Source: Dendrobium chrysotoxum
Lineage: Eukaryota; Streptophyta; Magnoliopsida; Asparagales; Orchidaceae
Direction: 5' to 3'
Assembly (NCBI GenBank): GCA_019925795.1
Contig: CM034309.1
Span: forward strand, 21,322,729-21,386,728
DNA length: 64,000 nucleotides
A program made the position numbers and the translations under genes. The notes under the pieces were generated by a model. The model was given only the letters and a program-made list of their open reading frames with translations, was not told the DNA's origin and did no database searches. This document shows positions 57,201 through 64,000 of this stretch, one piece after another (the stretch's first letter is position 1; the number at the start of each line of letters is the position of its first letter).

Positions 57201-60200
57201 AAGTTTTAATGGAAAGAACTGGAGCTTACCTAACAAAATTGTTAGGTATGAGGTTTTACTCTCACCCATGGTACTGTTTATAGGTTGGAGGAAGGATGAG
57301 TAGTGACAATTTTCTTTTCATTTTAAAATATTTTCAAATGTTTATGAAAATTTTTGACAATTGATTTAAAAGAATATATATATATACTGTTCATGTTTAA
57401 TTGTTTGTTCTTAAATGTTTCTGAAAACTTAATAGACATGCTATAACTATTGTTTAGATGTTTTGTTTGCTTTACATGAATATTAAAAAAAATAAACAAA
57501 TTACTCATGCATGCCTAGGTAACACATCATAGCCAGTTTGTGACTAGTTGCCCGATCTCACTTATGTGTGTTTGTGCCCAATTTTGGGCATGTTCAAGTC
57601 ATTTTCAGCATTTTTGATGTCACTGATGCTATTTTTTGACGTTCAAAGCCCAACAGCGCAGTGCCCTTACAACTAGTTTTAAACAATTTAAAAAAAGTTT
57701 AGAGCCTATTAACATGCCAACTCCTGTAAGACTAAATTTATGCTTGAGAATTTGCTTGGTTCACACTTCACAGCCCCGATGGGTGGTCTACATTGACATC
57801 CAAATAATAGTCACTCTTTTTAATTTTCTTGAAATTATAACTTTACGCTGTGTAAATTTTCAAGTCTCAAATGTATTTTCAAACGACATTGATTTCAACG
57901 TCAAAAAATAGTGGGACAAATGATTAGTCATCAGAAAATTCATCAATTAAAAACATGGATCTTGAAGCAAGGAACTTTTCAAAAGTTAGTACCATCAAGA
58001 CAAGATTGCCTATAAACTTCTATAATCTTACTTGCATAGTGGATCATTTCAATTTAGCCAAGTCTCGTAGTTTTTTTTCTTTTTGTTGTTTTTCATATAA
58101 ATTATTTTTTGTATCTTATAATTTTTTTTATCTATATATGTGTTGGATCTTCATGCAAAATTTAGATGCTAAACTCTCTCACTTTACTACCACATATTCT
58201 AGCACACAACCTTAATAGAAATCTAAAATTTAAAATTTCATTCATCTAATTCATTCGAAAGATGCATAATTCATTACAATTAGTATTTGAGCTATTTGAA
58301 TTAGTTTGCTTTAAAAATAGTCTGTCCATATAGGCTTGCCATATTTTTTTGATTTGACTTTTTTGAGTTTTTTTAATCATTTTAATTAATTGTAAGTATT
58401 TATTAATATCTCTTAGCATGCATATTAGTTATAACATTTTCATTAGTTGCTTCATATCATACTACTCATTTGCTTGATTTGCATGAATTATATGTTCATG
58501 AAAATATTCACAGAACATGGATTATTAATTATGACAATTGTAACCTTTCAGTTGATGTAAATCGGGGATATGTGGAATTTAAGTCAAAGAATAAAGCAAT
58601 GTTGCATTTGAATTTAAAAAGACTTAAAGAGTTTTTAAGAAATTAATTGTGAGAAAAACAGAGCCATTTAAAATCTTGCAACGATTTGAAATCATTAGTT
58701 ATAGCTTAAATTTTTTTGAAGATTCTAGCATTAATCTTATTCTCAATGTGTCTGTTTTGAACTTATTTCATGAACTTGCTACTAGTTCCTTAAAGTTATT
58801 CTCTCATTCATCTCTTCGTGAATTCATATCCAACAATTTTCCTGACAAATATATACAAGTTGTTCCTGAAGCTATTTAGATTATGAAATTGTATCTACTA
58901 CTGATTGTGGATTCCAAAGATACCTTGTGCATTGGAATGACATGCTTGTTTGTGATGACTCCTAGATTACTTTGCAGGAAGCATAAAATGTATGCTCCGA
59001 TTTACTTGATAATATCAAATGTTAGAGATTCATCAGAGCTGAATTTGTCGAAGTCGGATATGTTTGATGGAGATCTACATGTGTATATTAGTCAAAAGTC
59101 AAGCAATTAAATGATAATTCAAGTTTAATTAGTTTCAATTATATATTTTATTTCGTAGTTTTTAAATTCTGTTTTATTTGGACATGTTTTGTGATGATGC
59201 CTATGAGAACGGGATGCATTTTCTTTTATGATGTTTCTGGTTGGGTTAACCTCTGGTTGGTACAATTCAATTGATTTGATCAAGATTGCCCTTGGTTCTA
59301 TTATTGATTGGTTTGTTTAGTACTATGGGTTAATTGCTATTGGTTCTTATAGCTATATAGAGTTTGGTGCTGTGTTGATCTTGAGGTGCAAAAGCTTGAG
59401 CGGGTTCTGTCGCATCTTATCTTCTATTATTGTTGCTTGTTAACTCCTGGAGCTGGATTCTTAGTTTGATCTTTTATTGGGTTCTATAGCCGCCAGTTCT
59501 GTAACTTTTATGTGGTTTTTTGCATAAGCTTCTAGTTCCATTTGTGTAATTATTGTGCGGAGATATTTATATGGCCATGGATTTTGAATAAAATTATCTT
59601 TTTGAGGTAGCCAATTTAGAGGAAATTAGATGATTATAAAGCAAAATCTTAGGCAGGTATTGGATAGCTTTTGATCAATAAAATTTCAGATTACTACTTT
59701 TCAATTTTGTGGATGCCTATTAGATGTGACTTTTTTTCGGGTGTGGTGCAAGCGTGACAAACAAATTCTTGGATACAATATTTCCTATTGAATCTTGACA
59801 TGATGTTTAGACTGTCTTTTATTTAATGATTGCTTTCCTTAAATCTCTTCTTCTAAATATATTATTATTCGTATTGTTAGATTTTCTATTTTTGTCAAAT
59901 TGGTTATATTTGGTCCTTTAGTTGTGGCAAAAAAAAAAAAAGAATCATTTATTTTTCAGTTCTAATTTATCTTTGGACTTCTTCTAGTTTAATTGATCAT
60001 TATATTATCATTTTGGTTAGACTTGCATTTTTGAGTTTGTTCTTAAATAAATTGAATTATTATGTAATTAAATCTTTATTTCTTTTATATGATTCATAGT
60101 CTTTGCATTATTCTAGTTGCTTAAAAAACTCTAGAACCTAAAACGTCTTGCATCAATTTGTTATATTTGATCGTCAATTTGTTTGAATCTTTTGTATCTA

Positions 60201-63200
60201 ATCTTATGCTTTCAATTCTCAGATGGTGGGAAGGGACAATCACTGAAAAGACTCCAGGCGATGAAACGAAGCTAACTGTGCATTTTCCAGGTTTTGCATT
60301 ATTCGTCCTTACGTAAAATCTTTTATAATTTTTGTCATTTACGTAAATGATTTTTGAGTTGATTAATGGTTTTTGATAATATTAATTTTTAACTTTTAAA
60401 CTGGATGTCATGATAAAGCATTTCTTAGAGATTTGCTATTAAATTGAGTCAATATTAGTAAATTTGGTCCCCTAATCATGGTCATAATTGAAAAAAAAAT
60501 ATTGAAAAAAAAATTATTTTTATAGTTTTTTTTACAATATTCTTGCTCGTTGTGTGATAGAAAAGTCCCCCTCAAATTTAAGGGAAAATTCTATAAGATG
60601 GTGGTTAGACCTGCAATGCTTTATGGTGCAGAATATTAGACATTAAAAGAGAAGCATAATATTAAGTTAAGTGTGAGGATGCTTAGGTGGATGAGTGGCT
60701 TTTCTCTTAGAGACAGGATACGAAATACGCATATATGTGAAAAGGTTGCAGTAGCTCCAGTGGAAGATAAGATTAGAGAGAGTGAGTTTGGCCATATAAA
60801 ACGGCGGCCTTGTGATGACCTGGTTAGGAAAATAGATGTATTAGATTTGACTTATGTTAAGAAAGGTAGAGGTAGACCTAAAAAGACTTGGTTGGACAAT
60901 ATTAGAAATGACATCTCTTTATTAGATTTAAATGAGAATTTAACTTATAATAGGACACAATAGAAAAAAAGGATTCATGTAGCCGACCCCATATAGTGGG
61001 ATAAAGGCTTAGATGTTGTTGTAGTTTTTTACAATATTCTTATTGTTTTTGAAGCTGCATATTTATTTGTTGCCTGAAGTTAACATATTTGCTATTTTTA
61101 TTTTGAAGTTGCATATTTATTTACAATATTCTTATTGATTTTGAAGCTGTGTTGTTAAAGTTGAGCATCATTTTGTTTGATTGGTAGTTTCTTTTAATAT
61201 CAAACTAGTTATCAACTGTTGATTACTTCTATAGAATCGTCTATTCATTGATTTAATAATCAAATCTATAACGACAAACAAGTAGCTTCTTCTCTCTCAA
61301 TCTTAATAGATCATGGTCCCTGCTGCTAATTGATGGATCACACTTGGATACCAAAATTTGGTAGAGGCTGTAATCTTAGAAACCTTAATTTGAAAATGGG
61401 GCTCAACTTCGAGAGCAAGCAGGTTGTAACCATTGACTAGTGTGAAAATTTGGAGGGGTTTACCATCAAAATTAACTCGCGTTGAACATAAAAGTTACAG
61501 AAGATCCGGTCACGAGTGCAGAAAAAAAAAATCATATATTTTCAATGAGAAATGAGAAGCCTCAAATATTGAGAGGGGATCATAAGGGTTCCAAGATTTG
61601 GGAGAAAATCAAGAATATGAGGAGAGAGAAAGAGTGGAATCCAATAGGAGAGAAGGGAGAGAATGAGCGGAAGGAAAGTCAAATTGCCATTCATTAAAAT
61701 TCAAGTCATCTAAATTCACTGACCTCCATTTATAGAGATAATGAGTCATGATTATCCAAAGTCCAAATAAAAATAAAAATAAAAATTACTCAAGTAACCA
61801 AATAATAGATAAGACCTAATCTAAGGATAAATATCGAACAGAAAATATTGAAAAATGCTAAGTACTGTATCAAGCCTAATTTGCGAGTAGCTTAAGATGT
61901 AGTCTAAGTTTGAAGCCTGGTCTGATATTTGGGCTTGATCTGGAGACATGTACTGCATTAGTTTTCCTTTGATCTCTTTATTCATCTTAGATCCTCAGGG
62001 TTTCTAATCAGATAGAACATAAATTCTACCTCAATATTCTATCCAATCCATCTGTAAAATCAAATTTGGGTTGGTCTTCGTTGGTTTTTGTTCCAGCGAA
62101 ATAGAATATGGATCAAATTCAAATTTCGATTGTTCTTATCAGAATTCATCTATCACCCACATGTGTGATGCGATGCACATGAGGGTGCTCTCCTTTTTGA
62201 TAAAAGACAGGATGGGAGTTTTAAATATTGTGATACTGAAAACTATTGTGTTTATCAAAGCTTATTTACAACCTGTTTGTTTTATAAATCAAAACCAGTG
62301 TTTTATGGTCGGAGGGGGTAGAATTTTCATACCTGTTAAAGTCTAGTTCTATTGTTAGTAATGAAGCTTATGTTTTTGTGTTCAGTGCATGATAAACATT
62401 TCACTCACTACTTGCAGCTAGGACTGATAAACAGGCCGTTCATAGTTGGAATCTTCGTCCATCACGTATCTGGAAGGATGGACAATGGATGGAGTGGTCT
62501 CATGCAAAGGAAAAGTCAAATAAACCACACGAGGTCTACATTTTATCTGACGCTCTCTCATGTTTATGCCATTAGCTTGCTTCTCAGCTATTTGACATAA
62601 TAGCTATCATGTATTGTGGTTGCTATCACAGGGCGATACTCCCCAGGAGAAAAGGCAAAGATTAGGCAAGCGTGAAGGAAAAATTCATTCAGAAGTTGAG
62701 GCTTCCGAGATGGGTAACCTTTCCAAGAATATTCTCATTGAAGAGTCCAGGAAACCTGATGATTCAAGATCGCTGGTTTTATCTGCTAAGGATAGAACCT
62801 TTACCATCGGAAAGAATTCAAGAGAAGAGGTTGTTTCTGATGCACTTAAACCTAAACAGACTAGCTTGCAGAAAGAAGGATCGAAGGTGGTTTTTGGCGT
62901 TCCAAGGCCTGGAAAGAAGAGAAAGTTTATGGAAGTTAGCAAGCATTATGTTGCAAACAAGTCTGAGAAAATTAGCGAAGGTAGTGATTCCATCAAATTT
63001 GCAAAATATTTGATGCCTCAGGCATCTCGCCCAACCAGGAATACGTTGAAAGTTGATAATAAAGGAAAGAAGGCTGTCGACATCAAGCCTAGAGGTGGTT
63101 TTAAAGCTGAGAATTCTCGGAACTTTCAAACTAGAAGTCTGTCTGAGAAGGACAAGGCATCGCTTTCCACATCAAATGAGGACACCGTTCAGGTGCTTCA

Positions 63201-63519
63201 TACTGATGCCATATCCAGTTTCGGGGGCAGTAACAATTGCTTAGACAAGATGAATGCATTCAAAGTCAGTTTTCAAAGCCATGATGAAAAAAATGATGTT
63301 TCCACTATAGCGTCAGATGATTCTGTGCAGCCTGCACCTGCTTCCTTCTCCAGAAAAAAGAAAACTTCAGGTTCTGAGCCGGATTTTGCTGTGAAATCAA
63401 AATTTTCTGTGGATAGGACATCCACCCTCTTGGATAAAGGCTCTAAAAATCCTGGAAAGCCACAACATGAAGTTATGGAACCCCGTAGATCCAACCGTAG
63501 GATTCAGCCAACGTCAAGG
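37301..63519 (+). CDS. G2484-1: G2484-1-like agenet-domain protein, partial (3' end beyond window)
   Basis: Sixteen exons (37291-39287, 39438-39659, 39795-40271, 40411-40473, 42367-42423, 43211-43476, 43548-43972, 44053-44105, 44200-44307, 44396-46027, 46441-46511, 47862-47970, 48654-48825, 60223-60290, 62418-62533, 62632-63519) read in one frame for 2,238 codons. Recognised blocks: N-terminal MDYDENDFRSQN and FDSLVEEEVLLGI; WSEATSSESVDLLLKSVG; a long acidic, Ser-rich low-conservation stretch; FTDLQQVQLRAQIFVYGAL; DEACMVSAFGGA; DGGRNLWEGVW; an Ala-rich helix of about 180 residues (~1499-1675); then tandem agenet-type Tudor-like modules (~1764-1942: MSDEDGRRGAWFSAQVL, QLKEWIVLEE, GDHVDAWIHDRWWEGTI, SWNLRPSRIWKDGQWMEW). 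This order matches Arabidopsis AT4G17330 (G2484-1), whose function is unknown. Agenet folds bind methylated histones or RNA, so a nuclear chromatin role is an inference. Basic KR-rich segments near the end support nuclear location. The exact acceptor of exon 3 is open to doubt. Confidence 0.9.
39389..39659 (+). CDS. G2484-1: Agenet gene exon 3 (acceptor uncertain)
   Basis: The stronger acceptor TTTGGTTCAG (39388) starts the open stretch at 39389, but its phase does not fit exon 2: joining gives a stop five codons later. The acceptor ACTCCAG at 39437 restores frame (start 39438). It ends phase 1 at GTGATT. Confidence 0.65.
39795..40271 (+). CDS. G2484-1: Agenet gene exon 4
   Basis: Acceptor TTTTTAAGTAG, donor GTAACT. 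158 complete codons (ASPVKSPDSQ... to EVSVAL), phase 1 at both ends. Variable, Ser-rich. Confidence 0.8.
40411..40473 (+). CDS. G2484-1: Agenet gene exon 5 (63 bp)
   Basis: Acceptor TTTATTAG, proposed donor GTAAAAGT. AQTTYARQAVHMPPSIYKDGS, phase 1 at both ends. The donor is inferred from frame; the exon could run on to the TAG at 40547. Confidence 0.6.
40550..42340 (-). mobile_element. Minus-strand retroelement-like insertion of unknown family
   Basis: Fills the intron between exons 5 and 6. Read on the minus strand it has CTATTTATAATCC (TATA-like, about 42180), a leader with CT-rich and Pro-coding degenerate repeats built on GCCGGCGG/GGCTGGCGG (41420-42000), then a 66-codon frame at 41110-40910 beginning MADPERDHRFVYNEQG. 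The frame has no family I can name. TTTAGGG-like words recur on the plus strand. No LTR pair, target duplication or RT was found; an LTR-plus-leader remnant or a TRIM/LARD-like unit is possible. Confidence 0.4.
42367..42423 (+). CDS. G2484-1: Agenet gene exon 6 (57 bp)
   Basis: Acceptor CTTTCCAAG, donor GTAGGT. RMSSSDVSDEQDVSAQTE, phase 1 on both sides. Short and inferred from frame and splice sites. Confidence 0.6.
43211..43476 (+). CDS. G2484-1: Agenet gene exon 7
   Basis: Acceptor TTTGCGCAG. Encodes GCHQEDLEHQE... to YFLSSIV, ending in phase 0 at the donor GTTAGA. Confidence 0.75.
43548..43972 (+). CDS. G2484-1: Agenet gene exon 8 (conserved FTDLQQVQLRAQIF block)
   Basis: Acceptor ATTTTTAG. 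A Lys-rich start (KGKTKKEPHTLKQ), then FQTSIIPDLNSSSS and the strongly conserved QQVQLRAQIFVYGAL. Ends phase 2 at GTATGT. Confidence 0.9.
44053..44105 (+). CDS. G2484-1: Agenet gene exon 9 (53 bp)
   Basis: ISGMPPDEACMVSAFGGA between GTCGCAG and GTTGCT; completes Ile with the previous exon. Highly family-like. Confidence 0.88.
44200..44307 (+). CDS. G2484-1: Agenet gene exon 10
   Basis: DGGRNLWEGVWHAWIVRFQS to HSRPG, between CTGGACAG and GTATAT, phase 1. Confidence 0.9.
44396..46027 (+). CDS. G2484-1: Agenet gene exon 11 (Ser/Pro region and Ala-rich helix)
   Basis: Acceptor GTTCATAG, donor GTATGC. 543 complete codons. A Ser/Pro-rich first half with a basic KARKRKKG patch is followed by the Ala-rich helical segment (EQAKHQAEDAAALAASTVKH ... 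ALQAKIMADEA ... AARRRVELVSAATKRAENLD). The latter is a hallmark of the family. Confidence 0.92.
46441..46511 (+). CDS. G2484-1: Agenet gene exon 12 (71 bp)
   Basis: NFPIAGQERDPPVLSIQKGSVVE fragment, between CCGTGCAG and GTAGGC; leads into the first agenet strand. Confidence 0.85.
47545..47632 (+). mobile_element. Au-type SINE remnant
   Basis: TAAAGTTGCCTCTATTG, a B-box-like GGTTCAACTC and GGAAATAGTCCTCTGCAAAT match the conserved text of plant Au SINEs as remembered. Short and tail-less; intronic. Confidence 0.6.
47862..47970 (+). CDS. G2484-1: Agenet gene exon 13 (first agenet module)
   Basis: VMSDEDGRRGAWFSAQVLDI to DVSTTE, between ATTCTTCAG and GTAATC, phase 1. Typical agenet start with the GAWF core. 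Confidence 0.92.
48654..48825 (+). CDS. G2484-1: Agenet gene exon 14
   Basis: QLKEWIVLEEGEKAPRIRTA to VDAWIHD, ending phase 2 (AG) at GTAAGG. It closes the first module and opens the second. The 11.4-kb TE-filled intron follows. Confidence 0.92.
49193..50600 (+). repeat. Left copy of a long diverged direct repeat (putative LTR A)
   Basis: Starts near TTAAATGATATTTAAG and matches 59104-60190 block by block: GGTTAATTGCTATTGG-type text, ATCGTATCTTCTGTTTTTG, TAATGATCTCTTTCCTTAAA, TATTATTGTTTTGGTTAGA. Roughly 70% similar by eye. A 300-bp L1 piece interrupts it. Read as the 5' LTR of an old chromovirus. Confidence 0.6.
50036..50335 (+). mobile_element. L1-type LINE 3' fragment (copy c)
   Basis: Plus-strand L1 end (GTAGACCTAAAAAGATTTGG, then GCCGACCCCACATAGTGGG and GATAAAGGCTTGATG with TTGTTGTTG). 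Inserted inside the left long repeat; GTTACTGT words flank it. Confidence 0.8.
50601..51499. other. Unassigned AT-rich DNA, probably chromovirus interior
   Basis: Lies between the left long repeat and the nested Tat-like element. Weak coding flavour around 50740-50870 in short frames, but nothing recognised. Confidence 0.35.
53205..53510 (+). pseudogene. Gypsy gag remnant
   Basis: LPIINHYDGSSDPYGHINYC and RTIMHIQWASYILLCQVFVT match the plant gypsy gag (retrotrans_gag) pattern; a frame change before SISSFVDLS-like text breaks it. Confidence 0.75.
54213..54592 (+). pseudogene. Gypsy aspartic protease remnant
   Basis: IFVDACNSMDILSQ corresponds to the active-site loop normally FVDSGSS-DIL. The catalytic Asp is kept, but the following Ser-Gly has become Ala-Cys. 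NYKLTHAKL, GHTTKAFSTIILPITLGE follow in family order. A stop splits the two halves near 54400. Confidence 0.75.
55612..55624 (+). promoter_or_regulatory. Polypurine tract of the nested Tat-like element
   Basis: GAGATGGGGGGCA, the same G6-CA form as the tract at 2811. The LTR start after it is decayed into TATATATA. Confidence 0.55.
56804..56866. repeat. 22-bp tandem repeat, three copies
   Basis: AAAAAATTGGACCAAAATTT-type unit repeated at 22-bp spacing; the third copy has one substitution and is cut short. Confidence 0.9.
58470..58980 (+). pseudogene. Chromovirus pol C-terminus with chromodomain remnant
   Basis: In order and across frameshifts: VDVNRGYVEFKS (integrase tail), EPFKILQRFEIISYSLNFFE with LILNVSVLNLF (GPFKIL...FNVSDL motif), then in another frame YEIVSTTDCGFQRYLVHWND and DSWITLQEA, matching the C-terminal chromodomain-type block of plant chromoviruses. 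It abuts the right long repeat, where pol should meet the 3' LTR. Confidence 0.72.
59104..60190 (+). repeat. Right copy of the long diverged direct repeat (putative LTR B)
   Basis: Collinear with 49193-50600 minus the L1 insert. It directly follows pol C-terminal remnants, as a 3' LTR should. It ends about 30 bp before the acceptor of exon 15. Confidence 0.6.
60223..60290 (+). CDS. G2484-1: Agenet gene exon 15 (68 bp)
   Basis: Acceptor CAATTCTCAG. Completes Arg of exon 14, then WWEGTITEKTPGDETKLTVH, FP. Phase 1 at GTTTTG. Correctly preserved despite the TE stack before it. Confidence 0.92.
60555..61024 (+). mobile_element. L1-type LINE 3' fragment (copy d)
   Basis: FYKMVVRPAMLYGAEY, a stop, then MLRWMSGFSLRDRIRN and KKGRGRPKKTWLDNI: the plant L1 RT C-terminal block. 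Ends AGTGGGATAAAGGCTTAGATG and TTGTTG. Intronic, sense to the agenet gene. Confidence 0.88.
61025..62417. other. Intron of the agenet gene, no feature recognised
   Basis: AT-rich, ending in the acceptor TACTTGCAG. Short open frames only. Confidence 0.5.
62418..62533 (+). CDS. G2484-1: Agenet gene exon 16
   Basis: ARTDKQAVHSWNLRPSRIWK, DGQWMEWSHAKEKSNKPHE: the end of the second agenet module. Phase 0 at GTCTAC. Confidence 0.92.
62632..63519 (+). CDS. G2484-1: Agenet gene exon 17 (basic C-terminal region)
   Basis: GDTPQEKRQRLGKREG start, then Ser/Lys-rich sequence with basic GVPRPGKKRKFMEVSKHYV and MEPRRSNRRIQPTSR. Donor GTGAGT at 63520, phase 0. The GVPRPGKKRKFMEVSKHY block is family-conserved and resembles a nuclear localisation signal. 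Confidence 0.9.
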
Positions 63520-64000
63520 GTGAGTTTCATTTCAATCGTAAGGCTAAAATGGTTCTTAAGCTTGCTACTGTTTTCACAAAATTTCATACATTCACTTGAA
63601 ACTGATCTATATTTACTCTTTGGAGCTGGTTACAGTAGAGTATTCTCTGCAATTTTCTTTGGCATCTTTTGTTTTTTTTTTTTTTTTTTTTCGGGGGGCG
63701 GGGGGAATTGGGTTGGTTCCTGAGAAGCTAGTCTTTTTTTTTGTTCATAAATGTGAAAAGTACACTTCAGTGTCAGACAGTAGCTATTGCGATGGAGTTG
63801 CCTTAGTAGCACCTTCCTGATAGTGCACTATGGCAACTGTTTTTTTAGGGAGAGATGGAGAAGCTAGGAAATAAGGTAAAATAGAGAGTAAAAAATATAA
63901 AATAGAAAAGAAATTAAACTCACAAAAACATAGAATAATATTGTATAGATTCACTCAATTAATGCCTACTCCCTATTGTCGTCTTTGTAGATTTCATTGG
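63520..64000. other. Intron of the agenet gene, cut by the window edge
   Basis: Contains a T-run at about 63669-63690 followed by a G-rich stretch. No exon recognised before the end. Confidence 0.5.

Larger units (their letters stand above)
51500..58215 (+). mobile_element. Decayed Tat-like gypsy element nested in the chromovirus
   Basis: LTR-type ends match each other: 52520-52700 with 58035-58215 (GATCATTTCAATT, TTTTTTTCTTT, TATATGTGTTGG, CTCTCACTTTACTA), and 51720-51760 with 57950-57985 (GCAAGGAACTTTTCAAAA). The right copy lacks about 800 bp, including the TATAAACC seen near 52130. Inside are gag (53205-53510) and protease (54213-54592) remnants, then a repeat-rich 3' region with AAATCTCAGTAGGCAT-like units (54960-55500) and a polypurine tract at 55612-55624. 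RT and integrase are missing. Confidence 0.7.

Overview
The window is nuclear DNA of a flowering plant. Two plant-specific protein genes are split into many small GT-AG exons, and their introns and flanks are filled with decayed retrotransposons of several lineages (Tat-type and chromovirus-type Ty3/gypsy, Ty1/copia, L1-type LINEs, tRNA-derived SINEs, hAT-like MITEs). Nothing is bacterial or organellar. The genus cannot be fixed from the sequence. Very large TE-filled introns (up to 11.4 kb) and L1 tails ending in GTTGTT-type repeats suggest a TE-rich angiosperm genome.

Layout. 1-4860: 3' part of a Tat-lineage gypsy element, with the integrase end carrying a nonsense codon, a 2.1-kb repeat-rich 3' region with three PPT-hairpin cassettes, a polypurine tract, and an LTR with four 142-bp tandem repeats. 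5190-9082: GC-rich LTR-like sequence, probably on the minus strand. 9809-23961 (+): a DUF547 / MIP1 leucine-zipper-like gene with nine recognisable exons. Its introns hold a 2.48-kb retroelement with inverted LTR ends, two L1 3' fragments, a SINE with a perfect target-site duplication, a decayed copy of one of its own exons, and a solo LTR nested in a MITE-like unit. 23962-28600: AT-rich intergenic DNA with an ORF1-only LINE on the minus strand. About 28650-64000 (+): a G2484-1-like (Arabidopsis AT4G17330 type) agenet-domain gene. It has a non-coding or short-coding first exon, an 8.2-kb first intron with a copia fossil, and 16 further exons read in one continuous frame for about 2,238 residues. 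The gene runs off the right edge.

The two host genes are not obviously linked in function. One is a cytosolic or membrane-adaptor-type DUF547 protein of unknown activity. The other is a probable chromatin- or RNA-associated agenet protein. The main biology of the window is intron expansion by nested TEs while splice sites and exon phase stay intact. The most unusual objects are the 10917-13398 element (a retroelement with 85-bp inverted LTR termini and an apparent 5-bp target duplication), the repeated PPT-plus-hairpin cassettes of the first element, and the nested TE stack that makes up the 11.4-kb intron between two agenet-coding exons.
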